Origin: Malurus cyaneus samueli
Lineage: Eukaryota > Chordata > Aves > Passeriformes > Maluridae
Reading direction: 5' to 3'
DNA: 64,000 nucleotides
Assembly (NCBI GenBank): GCA_009741485.1
Contig: CM019216.1
Location: 43,214,367-43,278,366 of the forward strand
The notes under the pieces were generated by a model, which had not been told where the DNA came from, did no database searches, and worked only from the letters and a program-made list of their open reading frames with translations. Numbering within the stretch: the stretch's first letter is position 1; each line of letters starts with the position of its first letter. This document shows positions 35,785 to 47,031 of the stretch, piece by piece. The translations under genes and the position numbers were made by a program.

Positions 35785-38583
35785 AGATTGCCTTGAGCAT
35801 CCAATGATTAACAAAGCACAGAAGAGTATGGAAATAAAACTGGTTTAAAAGAGGCCACAAAAAATTTAAATCCTTTAAAATGAATTTTAATCCTCTGAAG
35901 TAGCAATAACTACTGAAGTCAAAAGAAAATTTTCCACTGATTTGGCTGGACTCTATCACATTTCAAGTGTATTGATTTGGACAATGGTGAAAATTCATGA
36001 TTTGTTGTCAGAAAATAGACTTTTCTCAGTAATGCTTCAACAGATCTTGATTTTGGCATCTGTATTGCATATACTCAGTGCACAATTCCAATATGAAAAT
36101 CTGAAAATACTTTGTGCTTTGCCATGAGGCTGGTCAGTATAACGGAGATTTAAACCAGTCAAGAAAGCAAATATAGAAATCCATAAGCTTTTGTGAAAAT
36201 TATTGCTAAAAATTATTTTCAGGTGCATCAGTGAAACCTAGTTTTAGAAAGGCCATTAATTTTGTGTCAGGGAAATTCCAGACGTTGCTCTAAGTTATGC
36301 ACATGGCTCTCTGTTGAATATCAGTGATTCTGCTGAATTGAAGCTTGATCATGGAAAATTTGGAACCATTCAGAAAAGCTGAGAAAAAAATAATTTCAGT
36401 TTTAGATATTCATATAATTCTTTCAATATCATCAATGGCACTACCCCAGTGGTTACTGCTTAGTGAACAATTAAGTCCTTTGTTAAATTCAGCTTTAGCT
36501 ATAGATAAAATTAGTACCTAGTCACCCAGACAATCAGAAATGTGTAAAAATAAATATTGAAACTTAGGTAAAACCAGTACAGCTATACAAACAGCTATCC
36601 ATGTATTCAGAAAGAACCAAATGGCTTCCAGGCCATTACATTGGCATTGCAGTTTATGCCAAATGTTTTTTAATTCAAAGAATATAAACACCTCCCAAAA
36701 AAAAGGGCATGGCTACCATAACCTTGGTATAATCAGCAGTTTTGTCCTTACTATGTGGAGACCATGCAAAAATTTGTATTTTCTATTTTGCCTGTGTAGC
36801 AAAATAGTTGGCAAAAAGATCTTGGACTAGTTAGAACTTCTCAGTGATACAAAAAAACATGTATTTTTCACATTTGTGACATTTCCCCCAGTGCTATTAA
36901 GTCAGCACATAAATCAGAAAGTCTTTTATGTCTAAAATGATCAAGGTGCTTTTGTTTTTAATTCCACATTTATTTCAGTTTCTCTTCCTAAAGTCAGCAT
37001 TTACAACAAGAATCAATCGTATATGCAGACAGACCTTACTTGAAAAATTGGTCCTGGAATTGTCTTTGAGTTCAAAGCACAAAGTCCACAGCTTCTTTTC
37101 TGTAAGTGTCTTCAAGTAAAATGTTACAATTGTCAGCAACAAAAAAGAATGAGTTTTGGGAATTTATGTGCGATCTCAAAGACAAGAGTTTTATTATTAG
37201 AAAAGCTAAATAAAACAATTAAGATTTTAATTTGCTGAGTTATGATAAATATCAGCACCTAAGTGACATGTCTTTATATTTTTGAAATTAAATGCCAACA
37301 CACGGACTTACATGCACCATTCAATGTGTTAGGTTCATATTTGTATGTCTTCAGTAGTCTGAGAGATGAGAATGTGATAATTAAGGTCATGCAAAATTAA
37401 ACAAGTCATTACCACTTTTAATTTATTGCATTAATTTATTTTTATTATACCAGTTCACTCACAAGCTGATATAGAAATTGTAGCATTCTGGATTATGTGG
37501 AGAAGTACGATGACTTTTGAAAGGACTTGTTTGTGCTATATTCATGCAAGGATGATATTACTGCTCAAGGTGTCATTTGCACACATTTTCTGCTTTAATT
37601 TGCCTATGATATTTCTTCAATAAAGCAAACAATTTTTTTTTTTTGTTGGCTGAATTTTTGCTTGGGATTTAGTTTTTATTTTTGCTATTCAATTTTTATT
37701 TTAGTATGCTTTGTCTCTTGAAAATCTACTCCAGGTATCTCAGTCTGGAAATCACTTCACCAGCTCAGTTTGCCAAGAAGTTTAATACTGATTCTCTAGT
37801 ACCTGCCACCTGCCAGAAATTGTTTGCTATGCAAGTGGTGAAACATTATCTTACTGACTGGTTCAAGACCAGTTCATTTTCTCTCTGATTTTTATCTTGA
37901 TAACACTGTATGGAAAATGTAAGTTAAACCCTTCAGGGGCTTAACCACCTTGATAATCCAGATAGTAACATGCTGCCAGTCATTTCCTTATTCTCTTATC
38001 TCTATATTTTTTCTGCTTCTAATGGCAAGCAGACCTCTTAACCTTGAACAATAAGAATGCAGGATAAACAGTAATCCATGATGAAACAGAATGTGCTTGA
38101 ATTCACTTGAATGACAAGAGATTTTTTTCATCTTAATTTAAAACTGTGCAAATGTGCATAGTTTTGGAAGTATCTTCTTTAGTGCTTCCATGGCATTAAC
38201 ACTCGTATGATGAAGGTGGGAAGAGAACACTATAATTTGCAACACTTATTTTCTATATACTCTTTATTTCCATCAGCAAAGGAAAATCTCAAAAAGGGGG
38301 AAAAAAAGGAAACAGGACTGGGAAACAGCAATGAAACAGGACTATGCCCTGATCACCAGTGCACTCCAAAGAGGCCAGGGGGTTGTTCTTAGAGTCTGAA
38401 TCAGCAAGGATTGAAATGTGAAACTGTAGTCTAAGAGTTTAAAAGAAAATATGAGAAAAGCTTTACATGACCTGGCTTGCTATACTGAAGCTTTCACCAC
38501 AAGCTAGTTCAAATTATGTCAAATTTTCCTACAGGTGGAATTACACAACTGCCATCAAATTGTGGAAGTTGCAGGATTCCTAA
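35785..38583. other. Unique AT-rich non-coding sequence
   Basis: No gene or repeat family is recognised. A T-rich run lies at about 37630-37644. Confidence 0.55.
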
Positions 38584-38602
38584 TAGTGTCATAGTGTCAT
38601 AG
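38584..38602. repeat. Two-copy 8-bp tandem repeat
   Basis: TAGTGTCA occurs twice in direct succession (38584-38591 and 38592-38599), with TAG following. Confidence 0.8.
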
Positions 38603-41600
38603 CAGGGGAATTTCTTGAAAAAAAAGGGAAACTTCTTTCCACATGTGATTTGTTGACCCCAGCCAGCAACTAAGCACCCACCAGTCACTTGCTCTCTCCT
38701 AGTGGGATGCAGGAGAGAATTGAAAGATGAAAAGTGAGAAAAACTCATGGGTCAAGATAAAGACACTTGAATACATGGAAGAGAAGCTGAGGAAAAAAAC
38801 CCAAGTGATGCAAAGCAAGCATTCAACACCTCCCACCAGCAGACTGATGCCCAGCCAGTCTCCGAGCAACAACTTCTTTGGAAGGACTAGACAAAGATAG
38901 ACTCTACACCCAGAGTCTTAAATGAAAAACAAAGTTTCAGTGGAGAAGATGGGAGAGCCTTCTGCAAGGAAAACAAGCAGATTGAGTTTGATAAGGAAGA
39001 AGGGTAAGCAAATAGAGGGATGTACAGAGACATGTGATATGATCATAGCAGAAAATATCTTTTATTGCAACATTTAGAATGGATCTGACATCACAATACT
39101 TATCAGAGCAAAGAAGAAAAAGTGCAAGATGATTTGAGTTTGAAGGAGTTTCATTCTTTAGTTGTATGCTTTAGTTTAATTTAGTTTAGTTAGTAGACAG
39201 GAATGTTCTTATGCACATTTTTCTGACAGAGACTAGTATCTGGGCAAAGCCTAGGCAGAGAGAGCTACAGGAGGGTCTGATTTAGGGGGACTTAATGGCT
39301 ATGGATCAGAAAAAAATAAGCAGTGGAAATATTGTCCAAGGAAGATGTGGGGTGGGAGCTGATGCTTTACTTTAGCTATCTCCTTGAGTGACTCTTGGTC
39401 TAAAGAAAAGCAGATCAGTCTAGAATACACATCTGGGAGTCAGTAAGAAAATAATTGTATTTGTTTTTGTGATGAGGTTACAAAGAAATGCATCACAAGG
39501 GAGAGAAGCAAGTTAAAGAAGATACAGCAGAAGTGCTGGTTCTCAGATTGGCTAACAGCCATTAATGGCTGTAATAAGAGCAGCTTTATTTTGTGTAAAA
39601 GATAAAAGCAGATTTGGGAGGGATGTAGTGTATGTCTAACAGAGAGACTGTCAGCAATAATAAACAACATCTTGAGTTGACTTAGAGAGGCAAACAAAAG
39701 GAGAAAGACAAATAGCTGAAGTATTAGCAGATGATGAGATCTGGAAATGTGTATCAATTATGAAAGCATTTCACAATAAACTGTTCATCAGAAAAATGAA
39801 AATTTCTAGTTTTCTCAAACTTGAACATGTTTAAGTCTTGTAATACTTTGATAAATCCTTCAGGATGTATATCCTTCATGATCTGTGCTCATCTGCAACT
39901 TTCAACATTTGTTCAAACCTTTGAGTGCTTTCAGAACTGGCCAACCCTTTTTACAATGAACTTGGGCAAAAGGAAAAGTTTCAATATGTCCATATTCATG
40001 TATAAATTTTTAAATATTATTTCACTTTGTTTCACAACTCTAACACCACTGTCTTAATTATGAAAAAATTAGCTTCATAGCTAGAAAATTGAGTTATTCA
40101 GGGAGAAGGTTTGTGCTTTCGCAGTGAAATCTGGATTTCGTGAAAGATATTTGAAAATGAATAAAGTCTTTTTTTTTTACAAATTAAAGAAAAAAAGATG
40201 TATTCTCCTGCAATCACTTAGTCGATGTATATTATGCCCATCCTTTTTGTACTTCCAGGATAATATGGGAAATGGTGTCTTGGGAGGTTTCAAAATTTGT
40301 AATTACTTTAGACTTTAGGATTTCTTTTTAAAATATTTCTATTTTTCCTCATAGAGAACATATTTAGACACAATATTTTTGGGTAAACATCGAAAGTAGT
40401 ATTATTCTTAGCTAAGTTTTAGTCATATAAAGATATCACAAGACTGCAGATTCTAAGACATGTAGTTGTTACTGACCTGTTTTGAGAGAGGTTTAAACAA
40501 CTGTTCTTCATTCCCCTTTCCTCTTTTTTCTTTTCACATTTGATAGTGATCAAATGTTGCAGGAATGATTTCTTTATTTTAGTGCCAGTACATGTGCCTC
40601 TGAATTTGAGCCAAATGGAGCAGCTCTGCAGTGTATCCTCTGCACTGGGTGTGTCTGGGACAGTGGCTGTCAGTGGTTGTGCTATACCACAGCCCTACCG
40701 AGAAAATCTGGAGAAAGGATGTAATGATGAGCAAGCCTGAGGAACCTCAAAAACATTCACAAAAATGAAGTTACTACTCTCAAAAACCAAGTTCACATTG
40801 AGCCGATCAACTACACTTCTTGCATACTCTTTTAAGGAAAAAAAAAATCCATCAGCACATCCTTGGCTCTGTCTTTTGTGGTGTCCTCTTTACATACAGG
40901 AACATATCAGGGCTGCATCCATTCATCCTATGAGCAGGATTTCGGGATAAGCTACTCTAACTCTGGTCAAAACCACATGCGTCACTGCACCTGTCACCTT
41001 CTTAATACAAAGGGATAATAAATTAGGTGTGGTTTGATTTGTTTTTCAACAAAGACAGTTACATTAATCCAGCTGCATAGTCTTTACTTCTGGGCAGACA
41101 CTGAAGATATCAATGCAGCTGTGCTTAAGTTAGGATTCTAAGTTAGTTGGATTGATGGCATCTTAGAAAACGATATGTGTAAAGAATATTATATTTTTTT
41201 TATTTTTAAATAATAGTGTGAAATTGTTGTGAACCTAAAAGTGGGGTTAGGTCACAGCCAGAGTAATTCGGAATGTGAAGGGAAAATGATTGAAAACTAG
41301 AGGAAGATTTAATAAAATCATAATTCTGCAAAAGTATTCACCTATGTCTTCTCCAGACAAAATATCTTTGCAGAGATGTCTTTCCTCCATCACATCTTGG
41401 TAAGAATATGGATGCAACCTTTCATTAGCATGCAAGATTCTAAATATAGCAAATCATAGTAACATGAGGCCCTGCCAGTTTATTTGCATTAATTACAAGA
41501 GGAAGTTGGTACTGGAAGGAAGAAACAAACCCATTTCTGAGTCCTCATTCAGCAAATAAATTATAGAAACCTTATTCTTCTAAAGCAATGAAGTTGAACT

Positions 41601-42189
41601 GTAATTTATGTCACATGCTTTGAACAAATTGCATGCTAGAATAATTTTACAAAATTGTAATGGACAATTACTGGGAGGGAATTTAAAATTATAAGAATAG
41701 AAGAGAAATTAACAAGTACTATCAAAACTTTCAATAAAAAAAATTCTTAACTGGAACATACTCAATTAAAACCCACATATGATCAGGGTATTTCCAGACA
41801 GCTTATTTGAGTCAAATGCATCTAACATAATATGTTCAATAGCTGCTGCTGCTGTTGGGGAAGTTGTAATCTTAAATGGGATTCTTTGGATTAATTTAGC
41901 AGCAATACAAATTTACTTCTACGTATCTTCATTTTCATACAGATTATGTCTTCCTCTTAACCAAACTCCTATTGCCCTGAAGTTGCAAAATGCATGAAAT
42001 ATTTCACTAATGGTTCAATTACGGAGTGAATTGGATACTATGCCAGGGATTTTTTGTCAAAATTTCTGAAGGCTCTTCTCAAGGTACAGGTTGAATCACC
42101 AAGTGCTTCCTCCCAGCCCAGTTTGGATGACTGATTTATGAATAATCTCCTTGACTTGGGGTCACTCTCAGTGCAACAGCTTTCAGCAT
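38603..42189. other. Unique non-coding sequence
   Basis: About 38700-39450 is purine-rich on the plus strand. No gene or interspersed repeat is recognised. Frames at 39440-39757 (minus), 39821-40057 and 40540-40740 (plus) show no domain. The 41560-41680 stretch, rich in AATTG and TAAT words, could be a conserved non-coding element, but nothing proves it. Confidence 0.5.
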
Positions 42190-42620
42190 AACAAAAGGAG
42201 TCATGTAGCAGCCAACACAGATTTGTCCAGAACAGATTTTGTCAAACTACCGTGATTCTGTTCCATGACAGAATAAGACAACAAAGCAAAAAAAGAAGCA
42301 GTAGTATCATACAGCCTGATTTTAACTGGGTTTTTGATACTCTCTCAAGTGCCATTCTCATAGACATGCCAGGGAGATATGGTCTTGATGAAACTTCTGT
42401 TGGATACGATCTTTCTGGGTAAGTGAACCTAGAGTATCTGGGAATGATTTCTTGCCACTACGGAGGGATGTAACAAGTGGAGTTCACTCAGGTTTTCCTT
42501 GAGCCTCAGGCCAGGCCTGCTCAATGTATTAATAAGTGATATAACATTGCCCAAGTCTATTAAATTTACAATTGTGAAGCTGAAACTGTATTGGGAAACA
42601 TTAAATATTGCCAAGCTGGC
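42190..42620 (+). mobile_element. Decayed CR1 LINE reverse-transcriptase fragment
   Basis: This is a fossil of the CR1 ORF2 reverse-transcriptase region. It opens with a block like 'tttgtccagaacagattttg' (about 42223) followed by 'gattctgttccatgacagaa'. From 42318 one frame reads DFNWVFDTLSSAILIDMPGR and then YGLDE. This lines up with the RT motif-A region of CR1, where a Phe-Asp pair marks the catalytic Asp. After a stop near 42420 the match continues with 'caggccaggcctgctcaatg' (about 42508) and 'ttaataagtgatataacatt'. Frame shifts and stops are present, so it is inactive. CR1 ORF2 normally encodes endonuclease and RT; only part of the RT remains. Confidence 0.8.
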
Positions 42621-43714
42621 AACAGCACTCTGGAGAGAATTGGGCACTTTTCCTGTTAACCACCATAATCGTTGTGTGCTTGCTTAAATTGCATTGGTCT
42701 CCAAACATGGTCTATGGTGCCTTGATGTTCTCTAGCAGAGAAGAAAAAAGCAGAGATGAAATGATCTACACTTATGTCTATTAGCTGTTGCACAGGAAAC
42801 AGTAATCTTAAATTGAAGATGTCAAGAAAACGTTTTAAGAGTAAAGACAATAAAGATCTGGAGGAGATTGCCTAGAGATCACATTTTTGTCATTGGTTTG
42901 AGATGGCTGAACCTGGCAAGATGGACATCCCAGATGATCCCCCCTTCTCCATCCCCAGAGAGATGAGGATGCTGTAATTCCCTTCCCTGCTTCCAGCCAT
43001 CCATCAGGCTGGGAGAGTGTTCCCTGTAAAATGTAAAACAATTCCCATGCCTGTTCACATGGATCCACTGCAGTCAGAGCGTGTTGCTGGTTCCAGTGCC
43101 TGTGAAGGGCTCAGACAGATCCATCCTGCTCCCTCTCTCCTTCCAGGACAGGATTGAAATAATGGAACATATACACAAAAAATATGTATCTCTTTAGCAA
43201 CTAACCTTTAGTGCTTGGCTCCTCTGGTTGCTGGACCATGTTCCTATGAGTCCTTGAGGATCCATTCCAACCATTGGTACTCAGGTCTCTTGTCAATGAA
43301 GTTTTGTAAGTTCTCACATGTGCAGAATAGAAAGTACACCCACATGAAAAACAAGGAAAATTTGATAAATGTCAAGAATGACATCATTTTTGTCAGTCCC
43401 TGTTCAGGAGTACTAGATTTTATCCTGGAGTCCACTTAGACTCTTTACAGGCAATGTTTTCAAGCAACTTTACTAGGCAAGAAAATACAATTACTCTTAC
43501 CTCTAAATGGTGTTTTTCCTTTCAAACTTTATAAAGAAAGAAATTAATTATTAAAAGCCCAGAGAATATGTTTTTTTGGCTGTTTATCTTTGTGTGTTTG
43601 CTTGTTTGTTAGCTTCCCCCCTGCTAAAAAGTGTTCCCTAAATTAATTGTAGAGACAATCGTGGATCTGTGACAGCAATATCCTGATTTCCATGTGCTGA
43701 ATACATAAATGACA
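42621..43714. other. Non-coding sequence between two CR1 pieces
   Basis: No CR1 similarity is recognisable here. A GC-richer patch at about 42890-43150 contains pyrimidine-rich words, but I cannot assign it. Frames at 42835-43068 (minus) and 43215-43439 (plus) are unrecognised. Confidence 0.45.
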
Positions 43715-43808
43715 GACTGGAAGAGTGAAAGGTGTCCCTGCCCATGGCAGGGGTGTTGGAACTAGATGGTCTCCAAGGTCCATTCCAAACCAGTTTATGA
43801 TTCTATGA
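43715..43808 (+). mobile_element. CR1 LINE 3' end
   Basis: The segment reads 'gtgaaaggtgtccctgccca' (43725), 'tggcaggggtgttggaacta', 'gatggtctccaaggtccatt' and 'tatgattctatga' (ending 43808). This is the canonical avian CR1 terminus, well preserved and strongly 5' truncated. Confidence 0.93.
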
Positions 43809-44779
43809 AAAGGTTGAATGACTCCTGTTATCTTTGCAGAGATTTTGTCTTCTGTGTCCTAAGAGCCACCAAAAAATGGGAGCAGAATGAAAACTTACAG
43901 CAAGAATCTGCAACCTAATACCTAAATATTTTGTTTTGTTCCTTGGAATGTCAGTGAAAAAATTGTTTACAGTGAATGAAAGGATCAGAACTGACTTGGT
44001 AGAATAAATACAGGAAAAGCAAACACATCTTAAGTTTCACATATTTACCCTAAGCCATAACCTTTCCAAGTTAAAGAAAAAAAACAATTATTTAAGTACT
44101 TCTTTTTCACATTTTGGAGCTTACCTACACTTTCCAACTACTATCATGGTCTTCTATTATTTTATTGGCTAGTCATTTTGCCTTTCCTTGCTGACATGTT
44201 ACCACAGAGAAACTGAAGGTTTATTTCCTTTTTCCATTTTCTAAGAATCTCCACATTCACGTTCCCATATCCAGAACTTACTTGTACTTTATAAATGTGG
44301 GGAATTTCAGAACAGATATACTTTGCTTAAGGAAAGTGGAGAATGCCCAAATTAATGGCCATATTCCCCCCTGTAGTATTTGGGCAAAATGAACCGAATT
44401 CATCTAGCTAGGATGGCTACTAACACGAATGTACACCAAGCTGGGTGAAGTTGCATCAGAGCTCATCTAAAAGCTTCAACTAAAAGCCTTTTGCTCAATA
44501 TTGAAATGTGACCTTCAACAGGGAATTTCAAACTTGAGTGGTTTAGTGCAGGTAATACTATAAGAGACACTGCACTTCATTTCTGGAATTCCAACCAACA
44601 CTAGTACTTAAACATCCTGTTTTAATCCCCACAGAAGTAATTTCTATACTCCTAACCAGTAATGGTTTTCCAGTGAAACCTGGAAGGATTTCAGAGACTG
44701 TCTCAGCTCGTGTCACCTTTCAGACCCTGCTGGGTTACAGAACTCCTACAGACTCAGGCATGGATGGCTCAGACTGCCC
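43809..44779. other. Unique AT-rich non-coding sequence
   Basis: No gene or repeat is recognised. Confidence 0.6.
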
Positions 44780-44880
44780 AGCATGAACGTGCTCAGACCA
44801 CCTCTTAGACGGATACGATATCCTACCAAAGTAGGTTTTGGCAAAAGCAACCACAGCAATTGGCTGTGGTCAAAAGCCAA
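44780..44880. repeat. Cluster of four small inverted repeats
   Basis: In order: AGCAT-GAAC-GTGCT (44780-44793, one G-T pair), GGATA-CGA-TATCC (44811-44823), CCTAC-CAAA-GTAGG (44822-44835, sharing two bases with the previous one) and ACCACAGC-AATTG-GCTGTGGT (44850-44870). The last is further flanked by TTGGC at 44838 and GCCAA at 44876. The density of short stems is higher than in surrounding sequence, and the segment is also GC-richer. It could be a structured RNA or a decayed tRNA-like or SINE remnant, but I see no tRNA A and B boxes that satisfy me. Confidence 0.4.
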
Positions 44881-45832
44881 GCTGAGGCCCTGCTAAGGAA
44901 TGTTAGCTACTTGAGCAAGTAATTGTAATGTGCTGGTGAGGGCATTTGTTACCCCTACCCACCTTGGCTCCATGCTGGACTCTCATGGTTTTACTGGTAG
45001 CTCAATTTTTGACTCTCTAAGCCGCCTAAATACCAACCTGTTCATGAGTAGCTTTTAATTTGTCACAGAGAAGAGTAGAACACAAAAGCGTTGTCTCATG
45101 CCCTGATCTTGCGGTTCAGGACCTGATCTTTGATAATAAATATGCAACATAAATCTGATTTTCACCTCTCTTCAAACAGTAGTTCAGGGACCACCTGCCA
45201 CACACCCAATGCCCTGGATAAATGAGATGTCTTTGTCATTTCATTTTGCAGTCTGAACTCTATTGGGAGACCAGCTGAAAGAACTTCTTGCTCTCTTGCT
45301 CCCACCCCTCCTCCACATCTATCAGAGTCATATGGTTCCTGGTAGAAACCCAAAAGGAAATAAAGTCATATTTTTGATCAGAGCCAAAACATTGTTTTAG
45401 AATAACAGCTGTCAAAACCTGGCCAAAAAGCTTGACTTTAACTGTGTATAAAATTTCAGTCTTCAGTGTGTACAATGATTTGTAAAAGGGTCAGTGGCAT
45501 TGTCTAGGATTATAAGGAAGCACTGGTGAAAGCATTTAAAAGATCAGGGGAAAAAAAGTTCCTTGTCAATCAGCTTTTCAAACATTTAACAGTTTTTAAT
45601 TCTTTCACTAGTAAACTGTGCTCAGCACAAAAGTGTTCGGTCTACATGCAATTAAGGACAGGGCAAGACTAGGGAAACATGCTGTGCATCAGGCCTGAAC
45701 TGGAAAGAAAAAACATTTCAGGCTATGAATTTTGCTAGGGTACACTTCAGAATTGTTTTTGTTAAAAGACAATAAGGGCATTGTCTCCTCATCCTCCCCC
45801 TCTGCAGGTACTCCAGGCTATTCTCTCCTACT
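44881..45832. other. Non-coding sequence with no recognised gene
   Basis: Overlapping frames at 45162-45353 and 45260-45475 (minus) show no domain. No repeat family is recognised. Confidence 0.5.
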
Positions 45833-46354
45833 TTGTTCAAAAACATTACCAATCCACAGTGTATTAAAGGAATCATTGTTAGGCTGTGCAGTCTTAATTC
45901 TCTTTCCAGACTGATTTTCCCAGCCATCACATGTGCTTGGCATTTTTTTCCCGATGTGATCTATATAACTGATTCCAAAGCTCGTAGCCAAATGGCCAGC
46001 CTTCATCAGGGAGAGGCCACAGCTGCCTGGCCCTCGCTGCAGAGACGTGCACTGGAGCATGGCTGGCACAGCTGGGCTGGGTTTATTCACTGGCAGACAC
46101 AGAAAAGAGCCTTTCTGGCTGCAAAAAGGGAGGGAAGGGTCTATCAGTGGAGAGAGATCAACATCCAGAGAAAGCTGGGATTACCTCCATGTTTTGTTGG
46201 CTTACTTAGAGTCAGTGGCTTTTCATTTGTTTTTTACCTGAAGACTGAAAGTGACTGGAAGAAGCCAGGGAATGCTTTTATCCCAGATTTGACAAAACCA
46301 AGGTTTGAACCATTGTTTTCACAGTCATTATCTATGAGGTCTTCTGACTTATAA
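45833..46354 (+). other. Longest open frame in the window, 173 codons, probably spurious
   Basis: An ATG-started frame runs 522 bases. I recognise no domain, signal peptide or family. The middle (about 45960-46160) is GC-richer and encodes many Trp, His, Arg and Ala residues; the two ends are AT-rich. Other frames in the same interval are also open (45818-46090 minus, 46047-46241 plus), which argues against selection on this one. A frame this long is about the maximum expected by chance in 64 kb read six ways. It ends about 90 bases before the LTR. Confidence 0.12.
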
Positions 46355-46441
46355 GCAATTTTTCTGCTGACCTGCCTTCCTAGGACTGCATACAGCGCAC
46401 CATAACTTTTCTTCCCTGCCCAAAGAACTCTATTGCATGCT

Positions 46442-47031
46442 TGTTTTGGCTGTGATGGGGTTAATTTTCCTCATGAGTGCTAATATGGGGCTGAGATTTG
46501 GATTTGTGTTGAATACAGTACAGATAATATAGAGATGTTTCTGTTATTGCTGAGCCGAGCGTGCACACAGCCAAGGCCTGTGCTGACTTTTTGTGCTGCT
46601 GCTCTGGTGAGGAGATTGAGGATGCACCAGAAATTGGGAGGAGACACAGCTGGGACAGGTGACCCAAACTGACCACAGGGGTATTCCAGACCATGAGATA
46701 TCAATGCTCAATGTATAAAGTGAGGGGAAGAAGGAGGAATGAGGGGGGAATATTTGGGGCCATGGGTTTTGCCTTCTCAAGCCACTGCTATGTGGGATGG
46801 TGCCCTGCTCTCTGGGAGATAGCTGAACACCCACCTGCCCGTGGAAAAGGGTGAATTAATTCCTTGTGTTGCTTTGCTTTCTGCATGGTTTCTGCTTTCC
46901 CTGTTAAAGTGTCTTTATCTCAACCGATGAGTTTTCTATCTTTTATCCTGCTGATTCTACCCTCAGTTTTGCTGGTGTGGATGAGAGTGAGTGGTGCGGA
47001 GTTTGTTGGTGGCTGGGGTTAAATCACAACA
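46442..47031 (+). mobile_element. Solitary LTR of an avian ERVL-type endogenous retrovirus
   Basis: The element begins TGTTTTGGCTGTGATGGGG and ends GGGGTTAAATCACAACA, with the TG...CA ends of retroviral LTRs and a length of about 590 bases. The interior blocks match an LTR that I know from bird genomes: 'gacacagctgggacaggtga', 'cccaaactgaccacaggggt', 'attccagaccatgagatatc', the TATA region, 'ggagatagctgaacacccac', 'attccttgtgttgctttgct' and 'gtctttatctcaaccgatga'. No second LTR or retroviral internal region lies in the window, so it is a solo LTR left by recombination between two LTRs. I see no intact 5-bp target duplication (ATGCT before, CAGTA after), which suggests age or a slightly wrong boundary. 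The family label is from memory; a repeat-library search would settle the exact name. Confidence 0.85.
46714..46720 (+). promoter_or_regulatory. LTR TATA box
   Basis: TATAAAG at 46714-46720 sits at the expected U3/R position of the LTR, with GAGGGGAAGAAGGAGG following. The polyadenylation signal expected downstream appears degraded (TTAAAG near 46914). Promoter activity of this copy is unknown. Confidence 0.55.
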
